Positions 8,389 through 16,056 of a stretch of 19,104 bases of DNA are shown here, one piece after another. The position numbers were made by a program, and so were the translations under genes. Numbering within the stretch: the first letter of the stretch is position 1; every line of letters starts with the position of its first letter. Below the pieces are notes generated by a model. The model was not told where the DNA came from, searched no databases, and saw nothing but the letters and a program-made list of their open reading frames with translations. The stretch covers positions 1-19,104 of the forward strand of contig CAMBQS010000021.1 of NCBI GenBank assembly GCA_945870015.1, read 5' to 3'. The stretch comes from Desulfocicer vacuolatum DSM 3385 (GTDB lineage: Bacteria > Desulfobacterota > Desulfobacteria > Desulfobacterales > SURF-7).

Positions 8389-9444
8389 ATGAACAACAAA
8401 CTGCAAAAAATACTGGAAAGAAAACCGGTTGAAGCCATTGCACCTTGCCGGATTGACCTGGGTGGGACACTGGACATCCGCACCTTTCACCTTCCCTTGA
8501 GACATCTGTCTCCCTGCACGTTTAACATTGCATTGGATATGAATACGCATGTGGTGCTGCTGCCCTATAAGGATGACCGGATACGGATATCTTCCCGGGG
8601 TTTTCCGGATGCCGAGTTTCCGGCGGATGAGGCACCTTTTGATCACCCCATGGGGCTGATGTTTGCCATTTCCTCCTATTTCCGGGCTGGCGGAGTGCAT
8701 GTCCGGATCCATTCATCATCTCCGCCTCGAAGTGCATTGGGCGGATCATCGGCAGCAGCAGTGGCGCTGGTTGCTGCTTTTTCCTCGATATTGCAGGATC
8801 AGAAAAATGATGAGCTGTCCAGATCCGACACGGCCATCCTGGCGCATGCCATTGAAGAAAGTGTCGCCGGTGTTCCGTGCGGGTTTCAGGATCAGCTTGC
8901 AGCCGTGTATGGAGGCATCAATGCCTGGCATTGGCCTTGTCGAATTACAGATCCTCTTTTCCGGAGAGATCCGGTTATTCCGGAACCGGAATACAAACAG
9001 TTTCGCAAGCATTTTATTGTGGCTTATTGCGGCGTCCCGCATGTTTCGGCTGATATCAACGGCAGGTGGGTCAAACAGTTTCTTGCCGGGAAGTGCAGGC
9101 GGGAATGGTCTGAAATTATTTCCTGTACGAAAAATTTTATTGATTCACTCAGAGAACATAATTATAAAGGTGCATCCGAATCAATGCAAAAGGAAACATC
9201 GATCCGGATGAAAATGACACCGGATGTTCTGGATGATATGGGAAAGAAGATAGCAGACGAAGCTGTCCGGAATCGATGTGGAGCAAGATTCACCGGAGCC
9301 GGTGGCGGGGGGTGTGTCTGGGCTTTTGGAGAGCAGGATGATATTGAAAAACTGAGACCCCTCTGGCAGGAGATTCTGCTGGAACGGGAGGACGCCTGCC
9401 TGCTGGATACAGCCATCAACTCGACAGGGTTGATCGTGACCTGA
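8389..9444 (+). CDS. GHMP-family sugar kinase (HddA/galactokinase-like)
   Basis: A 351-residue GHMP-superfamily small-molecule kinase. The N-terminal substrate motif is APCRIDLGGTLDI (about residues 18-30), the ATP-binding glycine/serine loop is PPRSALGGSSAAAVAL (about 112-127), the GFQDQLAAVYGG segment (about 166-177) carries the likely catalytic Asp169, and motif 3 is FTGAGGGGCVWAF near residue 312. The GFQDQ..A..GG pattern is closest to heptose-7-phosphate kinase (HddA) and related fucokinase-type enzymes, so the phosphate acceptor is probably a sugar, but the exact substrate cannot be read. ATG at 8389 is used; an in-frame TTG at 8383 is possible and has slightly better spacing from a weak CGGA. 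It begins 65 bp after recO. No other sugar or LPS gene is nearby. Confidence 0.88.
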   Translation: MNNKLQKILERKPVEAIAPCRIDLGGTLDIRTFHLPLRHLSPCTFNIALDMNTHVVLLPYKDDRIRISSRGFPDAEFPADEAPFDHPMGLMFAISSYFRAGGVHVRIHSSSPPRSALGGSSAAAVALVAAFSSILQDQKNDELSRSDTAILAHAIEESVAGVPCGFQDQLAAVYGGINAWHWPCRITDPLFRRDPVIPEPEYKQFRKHFIVAYCGVPHVSADINGRWVKQFLAGKCRREWSEIISCTKNFIDSLREHNYKGASESMQKETSIRMKMTPDVLDDMGKKIADEAVRNRCGARFTGAGGGGCVWAFGEQDDIEKLRPLWQEILLEREDACLLDTAINSTGLIVT

Positions 9445-9479
9445 TAGTGTTACTTATTTTGTAAAAAAGGAAAATCAAA

Positions 9480-10352
9480 ATGTATTTTCAGGATGTCATA
9501 CTTACATTGCAGAAATTTTGGGCCCAAAAGGGGTGTGTGCTGGTTCAACCCTTTGATTCAGAGGTTGGTGCCGGAACATTCCATCCAACCACACTTCTCC
9601 GGGCGCTTGGACCGGAACCGTGGAATGTTGCCTATGTCCAGCCATCCAGGCGTCCCACAGACGGAAGATATGGAGAGAATCCGAATCGGCTCCAGCATTA
9701 TTACCAGTTTCAGGTTATCCTGAAACCATCTCCTGAAAACATACAGGCACTTTATCTTCAGAGCATAAAAGCCATTGGTGTGGATCCGCTTGAGCACGAT
9801 ATCCGTTTTGTGGAAGACGACTGGGAATCCCCTACATTGGGTGCTTCCGGTCTGGGATGGGAGGTCTGGCTGGATGGAATGGAGATCACTCAATTCACCT
9901 ATTTTCAGCAGGCAGGCAGTATCGAACTCCATCCCATATCTGTGGAGATTACCTATGGTCTCGAAAGGATTACCATGTATCTGCAAGGAGTTGATAATGT
10001 GTATGACCTGAAGTGGAATAAGAATATCCGCTATGGTGATGTCCATCATCAACAGGAGGTGGAAGGGTCCACCTATAATTTCGAGGTTGCGGATGTGGAT
10101 ATGCTGCATGATTTTTTTAAAAAATATGAAGCAGAAGCACTTCGGATCATTGAGAAGGGGTTGGTTCTGCCGGCATACGAATACTGTTTGAAATGCTCGC
10201 ATAGTTTTAACCTTCTGGATGCCAGAGGCGCCATCAGTGTTACGGAAAGAACCGGATTTATCGGACGTATCCGGAACATTGCAAGGGCATGCGCAGAAGG
10301 ATACCTGAAGCAGCGTGAGAACATGGGATTTCCACTTATGAAGAAAACATGA
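9480..10352 (+). CDS. glyQ: Glycine--tRNA ligase alpha subunit
   Basis: The catalytic alpha subunit of the bacterial alpha2beta2 glycyl-tRNA synthetase; it activates glycine with ATP. The 290-residue sequence is highly typical: QKFWAQKGCVLVQPFD with EVGAGTFHPTT following (about residues 10-37), the class II synthetase motif 2-like VQPSRRPTDGRYGENPNRLQ, and the FVEDDWESPTLGASGLGWEV and DGMEITQFTYFQQAG blocks. The start is clear: AAAAAGGAAA lies just upstream of the ATG. glyS follows after 93 bp. No T-box-like leader is visible upstream in the 35-bp gap. Confidence 0.98.
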   Translation: MYFQDVILTLQKFWAQKGCVLVQPFDSEVGAGTFHPTTLLRALGPEPWNVAYVQPSRRPTDGRYGENPNRLQHYYQFQVILKPSPENIQALYLQSIKAIGVDPLEHDIRFVEDDWESPTLGASGLGWEVWLDGMEITQFTYFQQAGSIELHPISVEITYGLERITMYLQGVDNVYDLKWNKNIRYGDVHHQQEVEGSTYNFEVADVDMLHDFFKKYEAEALRIIEKGLVLPAYEYCLKCSHSFNLLDARGAISVTERTGFIGRIRNIARACAEGYLKQRENMGFPLMKKT

Positions 10353-10445
10353 AGTGATCGTTGTCAGGGATCATTCTGAAAGCATTCCGGCTTGGTTGGA
10401 TTATAGAAACAGACAATCGCAGGCCGAATAGGAATAGAGGATATT

Positions 10446-12524
10446 ATGGAAAAATTGCTACTTGAGATCGGAACAGAAGAGATACCGGCTGGATATATTG
10501 AGCCTGCTTTGCAGGCATTATCGGCCGCTCTGTTAAAAAAACTGGATGATGCCCGTATTTCTCACGGAAATGCAAGAACGTACGGGACTCCCAGAAGACT
10601 TGCCATTGAAGTATCGGATGTAGCGGAAAAACAGGAGTCCGTAACCAGTGAGGTTATGGGGCCTCCGGAACGTATTGGATTGGATGAAACCGGTAAACCG
10701 ACTGTTGCAGCCGTAAAATTTGCCGAGAAAGTGGGTATCCCGGTCTCAGCCATCAGGGTCTCCGAAACCCAGAAGGGCAGATACCTCATGGCCGTAAAAA
10801 CGGAAAGAGGTCTTGCCACAAAAACAATATTAAAAACAATCCTGCCGGAAGTGATTGTTACGCTGCCTTTTCCCAAATCTATGAAGTGGTCGGATATGAA
10901 CATCCTGTTTGCCAGACCGATCCAGACTGTTCTGGCATTGTTGGGAAAAGAAGTGGTATCTTTTTCCATGGAAAGACTCAAGAGCGGCCGGTGTGCAATG
11001 GGGCATCCATTTATGGCGCCGGGAAAAATAAAAATTGAATCGCCGGATCAGTATGTCGAAGCGCTTGAGGCTGCTTTTGTTCTTGCAGATATTGAGAAAA
11101 GAAAACAATTGGTTTTAAAATTGATTGCATCTGTCGCAGAAGGTCTGGGAGGCTGTGTACAACCGGATGAGGACCTGACGAATATTGTTACCAATCTGGT
11201 TGAATACCCGGTTCCGGTCGCTGGCTCCTTTGACACAAAATTTCTTGAGTTGCCCAAAGAGGTTTTGATCATGTCCATGAGGGAACATCAGAAATATTTT
11301 GCCGTTGTGGACGACAAGAATCAGTTGAAACCCAATTTTATTGCGGTCAACAATACCCGTGCAAAGGATATGGGCCTTGTGGCAAAAGGACATGAGCGTG
11401 TGCTGCGAGCGAGACTGGAAGACGCCATGTTTTTTTATCGGGCCGATCGTAAAACAGATCTCAATCAACTGGTGGATAAATTAAAGGGAGTACTTTTTCA
11501 GGCAAAGCTGGGTTCTGTATATGAGAAAATAAAGAGGGTACAGAAACTGGGAGCGTTCCTGGTTGAGAAGGCAGGCCATGATGAGTCGGTGAGACAGGAT
11601 GTATCCAAGGCAGCATGGCTGTGCAAGGCCGACCTGGTCAGTCACATGGTAGTAGAATTCCCAAAGCTCCAGGGGATCATGGGACGGGTATATGCCGGGC
11701 TGTCCGGTGAAAGCGATATCGTGGCAACGGCAATCGAGGAACATTACCGTCCGGTTTATTCCGGTGCACCATTGCCGGAAACGAAAGTCGGATCTTTTCT
11801 GGCCATTGCCGACAAGCTGGATTCGATTTCCGGGTGTTTTCATGCTGGTTTAATCCCGACAGGTGCCTCTGATCCCTATGCACTTCGCCGGCAGGGGATT
11901 GGAGTTTTACAGATCATTCAGAAGATGAATTTCACTTTTTCCCTGAAAGAGGCGATTGAAAAAAGTGTCAGCTTTTTTGGAGAAGCGGATATTTCGAAAA
12001 TACAGGAGACATCCGGACAGGTCTATTCCTTTCTGCAGGACCGGATATCTCATATGCTTGCGGATGAGGGATTTCAGAAAGATGTGATCGCTGCGGTAAC
12101 TTCGGTTTCTGTTGACAACATTCCGGATTTGCGGAAACGGGTGAAAGCCCTTGAAAGCATGAAAAGCAAACCGGATTTTGAACCCCTTGCCATTGCCTTT
12201 AAACGGGCGGTGAATATTTTAAAAAAAGCAGAACACTTTCAGGGAGGCCAGGTGTCGGCATCTCTTTTTGAGGAGCGTTGTGAATCCGATTTGTACGATA
12301 GCTGCAATCTGGTTCGGCAAAAAGTTGCAGGGTTTCTTGCAGAAGGAAATTTTGACAGGGCTTTGATGGAGATTTCGGGATTGCGTGGTGTTGTGGATGC
12401 ATTTTTTGATGGGGTTATGGTGATGGCGGATAATCCGGATGTGAAAAACAACCGGCTGGCCTTGTTGTCAGAGATTGCAGCCTTGTTCAAGGATATTGCG
12501 GATTTTTCCAGAATCTCTGTATAG
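10446..12524 (+). CDS. glyS: Glycine--tRNA ligase beta subunit
   Basis: The beta subunit binds and positions tRNA-Gly for the alpha subunit. The 692-residue length is typical. It opens with the family signature LLLEIGTEEIPAGYI and has YGTPRRLAI (about residues 46-54), MSMREHQKYFAVVD (about 278-291), ARLEDAMFFYRAD (about 321-333), and the HD-like block KADLVSHMVVEFPKLQGIMG followed by a conserved YAGLSGE and EEHYRP (about 395-435). DPYALRRQ lies near 478 and a DALR-type anticodon-binding C-terminus follows from about 580. An AGAGGATATT ribosome site precedes the ATG. The gene follows glyQ by 93 bp on the same strand, a standard glyQS operon. Confidence 0.98.
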   Translation: MEKLLLEIGTEEIPAGYIEPALQALSAALLKKLDDARISHGNARTYGTPRRLAIEVSDVAEKQESVTSEVMGPPERIGLDETGKPTVAAVKFAEKVGIPVSAIRVSETQKGRYLMAVKTERGLATKTILKTILPEVIVTLPFPKSMKWSDMNILFARPIQTVLALLGKEVVSFSMERLKSGRCAMGHPFMAPGKIKIESPDQYVEALEAAFVLADIEKRKQLVLKLIASVAEGLGGCVQPDEDLTNIVTNLVEYPVPVAGSFDTKFLELPKEVLIMSMREHQKYFAVVDDKNQLKPNFIAVNNTRAKDMGLVAKGHERVLRARLEDAMFFYRADRKTDLNQLVDKLKGVLFQAKLGSVYEKIKRVQKLGAFLVEKAGHDESVRQDVSKAAWLCKADLVSHMVVEFPKLQGIMGRVYAGLSGESDIVATAIEEHYRPVYSGAPLPETKVGSFLAIADKLDSISGCFHAGLIPTGASDPYALRRQGIGVLQIIQKMNFTFSLKEAIEKSVSFFGEADISKIQETSGQVYSFLQDRISHMLADEGFQKDVIAAVTSVSVDNIPDLRKRVKALESMKSKPDFEPLAIAFKRAVNILKKAEHFQGGQVSASLFEERCESDLYDSCNLVRQKVAGFLAEGNFDRALMEISGLRGVVDAFFDGVMVMADNPDVKNNRLALLSEIAALFKDIADFSRISV

Positions 12525-12592
12525 TTCTGTGCATTTTATTTAGGCTCCGGGAAAACCGGGTAAAACAAATTTATTATTTTAAGGAGAAGGAT

Positions 12593-12847
12593 ATGCCTTT
12601 TGATCCAGATCAGGATAAAAAGTTAAAGGAATGGAAAAGCGAGGAAACCGGATTGATCGTTTCCATCAATCAGTACGGGAATGCGCAACCCAAGGTTCAG
12701 ATTGGTCCAAGAATGCTGAAGAAAAAGGATGGAACAGACCGGGCTCCATCAAAAGCCGGCCGGTTGAACCTGGAAGATATGGAATTTCTTTATGGCATTA
12801 TCGATGAGGTCAAGGAAGAACTTGAAAGCCGGATCAAGCCTGAATAA
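12593..12847 (+). CDS. Small conserved-looking protein of unknown function (84 aa)
   Basis: I do not recognise a named domain. The reading frame has an excellent ribosome site (AAGGAGAAGG, 3 bp before the ATG) and lies between glyS (68 bp upstream) and the phosphorylase (25 bp downstream) on the same strand. The 84-residue product is soluble and charged: a lysine-rich N-terminus (PDQDKKLKEWKSEETG), a beta-like core (LIVSINQYGNAQPKVQIGPR at about residues 22-41), a basic turn (KKKDGTDRAPSKAGR), and an acidic C-terminal helix (LNLEDMEFLYGIIDEVKEEL, about 60-79). There are no cysteines, no membrane segment and no signal peptide. The KVQIGPR core and acidic helix could be a small nucleic-acid or protein-binding module, but that is a guess. 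Confidence 0.8.
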   Translation: MPFDPDQDKKLKEWKSEETGLIVSINQYGNAQPKVQIGPRMLKKKDGTDRAPSKAGRLNLEDMEFLYGIIDEVKEELESRIKPE

Positions 12848-12872
12848 CAGGGTATAAGCATATAGTAGAGGA

Positions 12873-13619
12873 ATGAATTCCAACGAAGCGATTATCAATC
12901 CGATTCGGAGCGATAGGTCTCCGGACCCCGGATCACTGGTGATCCTGGTCTCATCCAGAAAGGATATGACGGCACTCTGTTCACTGTTACAGGTGAAATT
13001 GGATCGTTCTTTTGATTTCATGATGAGTCGGATCTATACTTCCGCCAGTGAAAACCATCATTTTTCAGTAGTTGGACCGATGGTTGGGGCTCCGTATGCT
13101 GCAATCCTTTTTGAAAATCTGATTGCCTGGGGAGCCCGGAACTTTATTTTTTTCGGACTTTGCGGAGCCATCTCTCCGAATGTTCAGATCGGAGACATCA
13201 TTCTACCGGCCGGATCTTTCATACAGGAAGGCACTTCTCTGCATTATGGGAAAGAAACCGGGGAGATTTCTTTTTGTTCGGGAAATATCCTTTCAAAACT
13301 GAAGGCGGCATGTGAAGAAGAAAACCTTGCGTTTCAGGAAGGGCTTGCAGTGACGACCGATGCGGTTTTCCGGGAAACAAGGGAACTAATTACTGCCTAT
13401 CAGGAGAAAAATGCTCTGGGGATTGAAATGGAGCTTTCTGCGCTTTACACGATCGGCAATTATCGTGGTGTAGAGGTCGGTGCTGTCCTTGCGGTATCTG
13501 ATGAATTGTCCACTTTTCAATGGCAGCCCGGGTTTGGAGAAGATTATTTCAAGAAGCAATGCAAAGCAGTACAAAGGACGATTTCAAAAATATGTCTGAC
13601 ATTACAGCCGATGATATAG
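12873..13619 (+). CDS. Nucleoside phosphorylase (PNP/UDP family 1)
   Basis: A 248-residue protein of the purine/uridine phosphorylase family, which splits nucleosides with phosphate. Family marks are GPMVGAPYAAILFENL (about residues 68-83), the hydrophobic FIFFGLCGAI strand (91-100), GDIILPAG (107-114), TTDAVFRE (161-168), the ribose-contacting GIEMELSAL (183-191, the E-M-E motif), and VLAVSDEL (205-212), whose Asp210 sits where the base-contacting acid lies in relatives. Substrate cannot be assigned; the overall look is closest to uridine phosphorylase-like proteins. The AGAGGA before the ATG is almost touching the start, so initiation may be weak or a little downstream. The 3' end overlaps the ligase start by 28 bp. 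Confidence 0.87.
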   Translation: MNSNEAIINPIRSDRSPDPGSLVILVSSRKDMTALCSLLQVKLDRSFDFMMSRIYTSASENHHFSVVGPMVGAPYAAILFENLIAWGARNFIFFGLCGAISPNVQIGDIILPAGSFIQEGTSLHYGKETGEISFCSGNILSKLKAACEEENLAFQEGLAVTTDAVFRETRELITAYQEKNALGIEMELSALYTIGNYRGVEVGAVLAVSDELSTFQWQPGFGEDYFKKQCKAVQRTISKICLTLQPMI

Positions 13620-15451
13620 AAGACCTTGTTACTCAACTGAAGGCCTATAATGATGCTTATCGTCGTGGCGTTCCGTTGATCAGTGATCTGGAATATGATC
13701 GGCTGGTAGGAAAACTTCAAACGCTTGACCCGCTCCATCCTTTTCTGAGTAAAGTCGAACCGGAACTTTTTGAAGGCAAAAAGGAGATTCGTCATCCTGT
13801 TCCCATGCTTTCCATTGAAAAAGCATATTCCCGGGAAGCTCTTGAACGGTTTATCAGTCGTGTCAAAAAAGAAGCCGCGGAAATCGGAATCCAGGATATC
13901 CGGTTCTCTGTAACCCCGAAACTGGACGGGCTTGCCGGACGGGATGATGGAGAAATTTTTGCATCCAGGGGAAATGGTGAGGTCGGGTATGAGATCAGCA
14001 GCGCATTTGAGAAAGGAATCATTCCTCTTGGCGGCCGAGGCCGTGGAATCGGTGAAATCGTTATCAAAAAATCCTATTTTGACGAACATTTGTCCAATAA
14101 CTTTGAACACCCCCGAAACCTGGTGGTTGGAATCATCAATTCTGATAAATTGAATGAGTTCGCAGTCAAGGCCATCGAAGACAGGGCTGTATTTTTTGTA
14201 CCCTATGCAGAGTTGGAATCCTGGATCGGAACCCCGGAAGAACTCGTGGATCAGGTCGAAGAAATAACCCGGAATCTTTCAGCTAAAACCGATTACCCCA
14301 TGGATGGGATGGTTGCCGGCGTAACAGATGAGGCTGTCCGGGAGCATATGGGATCGACTGCACATCACTACCGGTGGCAGATTGCCATTAAAACAAAAGG
14401 TGAAACCGCAGTCACCCGGGTGGAGAATCTGGTCTGGCAGGTGGGAAGAACCGGCAATGTTACTCCGGTGATGGAGGTTATGCCGGTATTTCTTTCCGGT
14501 GCAACGATCCGACGGGTTACGGCACACAATGCCGGGAAGGTGAGAGATGATAAAATAGGTATCGGTGCGGAGATTGAGATCATACGAAGCGGGGAGGTGA
14601 TCCCCAAACTGGAAAAGGTGATCACTCCCTCCGATCAGATTGCGCTTCCAGGGTTTTGTCCCTCCTGCAATTCATTCCTTCAATGGGATAATGATTTTTT
14701 AAAGTGCATGGCCTCTTTTTGTCCGGCTCAGATAGAGCAGGGGATTATTCATTTTTTTAAAACGCTGGGAACTGCGGAATGGTTTGGCATCAAGACGGTT
14801 CAAAAACTGGTGGAGGATGGATTCAACAGTCTTGTTCAAATTTATGTCATGACAGAGAAGGATTTTCTGGACATTGGATTTGGCCCGGTGCAGTCTAAAA
14901 ATTTATGGAATGCCATACAGACAAGCATAAAAAAACCTGTAGAAGATTGGCGCTTTCTCGCAGCTTTTGGAATTCCGGATCTGGGTACAGGAGACAGTCG
15001 TAAGCTGTTGTCCCATATCCGGCTGGAAGACCTTGGGAAAGTCCGGAAAGAGGAAATAATTCAGATTCATGGCTTTGGTGAGAAGACCGGCGAATCCATA
15101 CAAAAGGGTATTGAAAGGGTTTGGAATATAATTCAAAATATGTTGAGCATGGGGTTTACCCTTGAAATGACACCCCTTGCGCATGAAAAGAAAACATCGG
15201 GGAGTCCCATTGCCGGGAAAGGAATTGTGTTTACGGGCAAAATGAAGAAAGGCAGTCGGGAAGATATGCAGGTTCAAGCACGAAAGCTCGGAGCCAATGT
15301 CCAAACCACAGTAAGCGGGAAAACCGATTATCTGGTATGTGGTGAAAATGTAGGGGATAGCAAGATCAGAAAGGCCAAGCAGCTCGGCGTGAAAACGATT
15401 ACAGAAGAAGACTATTTACATATAGTTGAAAGTCTGAATACTGCTTTATGA
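13592..15451 (+). CDS. ligA: Divergent NAD+-dependent DNA ligase (LigA-like)
   Basis: NAD+-dependent ligases seal nicks through a ligase-AMP intermediate. With the ATG at 13592, the 619-residue product is shorter than usual LigA (about 670). The domains in order are: Ia-like N-terminus (YRRG with SDLEYDRL at residues 31-38), nucleotidyltransferase domain with K110-L-D-G, GEIVI at 154-158, HPRN at 173-176 and DGMV at 238-241, OB-fold (VGRTGNVTPVMEV, 284-296), zinc finger C356/C359/C372/C377, a shortened helix-hairpin-helix region, and a BRCT domain (about 538-619, GKGIVFTGK). The KxDG nucleophile, PRN arginine and zinc ligands are kept. Against E. coli LigA from memory, the Ia His23, Glu113 (here Thr108) and the lysine of the DGVVxKV motif (here Gly243) are changed. 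The open frame extends back to 13520, but homology and an upstream AAGGA favour 13592. It may be a second ligase, or a housekeeping one that has diverged. Confidence 0.85.
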   Translation: MSDITADDIEDLVTQLKAYNDAYRRGVPLISDLEYDRLVGKLQTLDPLHPFLSKVEPELFEGKKEIRHPVPMLSIEKAYSREALERFISRVKKEAAEIGIQDIRFSVTPKLDGLAGRDDGEIFASRGNGEVGYEISSAFEKGIIPLGGRGRGIGEIVIKKSYFDEHLSNNFEHPRNLVVGIINSDKLNEFAVKAIEDRAVFFVPYAELESWIGTPEELVDQVEEITRNLSAKTDYPMDGMVAGVTDEAVREHMGSTAHHYRWQIAIKTKGETAVTRVENLVWQVGRTGNVTPVMEVMPVFLSGATIRRVTAHNAGKVRDDKIGIGAEIEIIRSGEVIPKLEKVITPSDQIALPGFCPSCNSFLQWDNDFLKCMASFCPAQIEQGIIHFFKTLGTAEWFGIKTVQKLVEDGFNSLVQIYVMTEKDFLDIGFGPVQSKNLWNAIQTSIKKPVEDWRFLAAFGIPDLGTGDSRKLLSHIRLEDLGKVRKEEIIQIHGFGEKTGESIQKGIERVWNIIQNMLSMGFTLEMTPLAHEKKTSGSPIAGKGIVFTGKMKKGSREDMQVQARKLGANVQTTVSGKTDYLVCGENVGDSKIRKAKQLGVKTITEEDYLHIVESLNTAL

Positions 15452-15527
15452 TCTGACCTTAAAACACGATGTTTTTCAATCTTTCAGATCGCTGACAACC
15501 AACAAAGGATATTCGCATGAACGAGCC

Positions 15528-15689
15528 TCAGGCGTCCAATGAGCGCGGCTGTTTTCTCCTGTCTCCATGGTCTCTTCGTTCAATCCCCTGTCTTCGCTCC
15601 GGAATGTATACATCATAGGATACAAATCGCCGATCAATATTGCTTCGTCTGCCTCCATTATCGGTCAGAATTTTTTTCAAAATATCCAT
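15528..15689 (-). CDS. Small arginine-rich DRR-motif protein
   Basis: A 53-residue basic protein with repeated arginine pairs spaced by acidic residues: GGRRSNIDRRF, then a short YDVYIPERRQG stretch, then IERRDHGDRRKQ. I recall small deltaproteobacterial proteins of this kind (GGRRxGxDRR...PERRxGxDRR); their function is unknown to me. The start is uncertain. ATG at 15689 directly abuts a GGGAG; an in-frame TTG at 15680 has that GGGAG at better spacing; ATG at 15701 and TTG at 15731 are also in frame without a ribosome site. It stands alone on the minus strand, downstream of the thiolase terminator and convergent with ligA. It lies in an otherwise non-coding region, and the repeated RR pattern is what suggests it is real. 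Confidence 0.55.
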   Translation of the reverse strand: MDILKKILTDNGGRRSNIDRRFVSYDVYIPERRQGIERRDHGDRRKQPRSLDA

Positions 15690-15958
15690 CTCCCTTTTCA
15701 TATGATATGTTCGGTTTCCAAGCGATTTCAAAAGTCGCTGCGCTGTTCAATTTTCTGTTCCATTGTTTTTAATGCCGACTGGTTAAGCAAGAGAAGTACC
15801 AGTTTTCATATTTTTTTAAAATTTAATAATAACAGTTTATTAGCTTATTTTGCCTGTATGGATACAGTGAAATTTGTGGCATAAATGAAATAAAAAATGG
15901 TAAGAAAATTACCATTCGATAATATATGTAATACCTTGAAAGATAACGAAAGTGATTA
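15690..15958. other. AT-rich intergenic region with small dyads
   Basis: No convincing gene is seen here. It should hold the promoter of the small DRR protein (read on the minus strand), but no clear -35/-10 pair stands out. Two perfect small inverted repeats occur: CTGTAT/ATACAG at 15854-15867 (two-base centre) and AATGGTAA/TTACCATT at 15896-15916 (5-nt loop). On the minus strand the second is followed by a T-rich run and could act as a weak back-up terminator for the thiolase operon. A short ATG frame (about 15762 down to 15730, 11 codons, minus strand) stops just before the DRR protein frame and is probably meaningless. Confidence 0.5.
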
Positions 15959-15960
15959 CA

Positions 15961-16010
15961 AAAACAGAAAAGAAATGCCCCTGTACATTTTCTGGATGTG
16001 TACAGGGGCA
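15961..16010 (-). terminator. Intrinsic terminator of the thiolase operon
   Basis: A perfect 12-bp inverted repeat (TGCCCCTGTACA at 15976-15987 and its complement at 15999-16010) with an 11-nt loop. Read on the minus strand, the GC-rich stem is followed at once by TTTCTTTTCTGTTTT (15975 down to 15961), the U-rich tract expected of a rho-independent terminator. It lies 46 bp past the thiolase stop. On the plus strand no T-run follows, so it is one-directional. Confidence 0.9.
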
Positions 16011-16056
16011 CAAAAGGTGGGTTCAAACTGGACATCAGCGCACACAAGAAAGCTGA

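Noticed and set aside
10353..10445. Possible regulatory leader between glyQ and glyS
   Set aside because: Only short, imperfect inverted repeats and no clear promoter; no T-box features seen.
13520..13591. Upstream extension of the ligase frame to 13520
   Set aside because: The added residues (MAARVWRRLFQEAMQ) do not resemble the LigA N-terminus and overlap the phosphorylase; the ATG at 13592 fits the family and numbering of domain Ia.
15450..15490. GATCTGA/TCAGATC inverted repeat after the ligase
   Set aside because: Seven-bp arms with a 27-nt loop and no T-run; too weak to call a terminator.
15476..15658. 60-codon minus-strand frame overlapping the DRR protein
   Set aside because: It is a different frame of the same region, without repeat structure or ribosome site; the DRR frame has the recognisable pattern.
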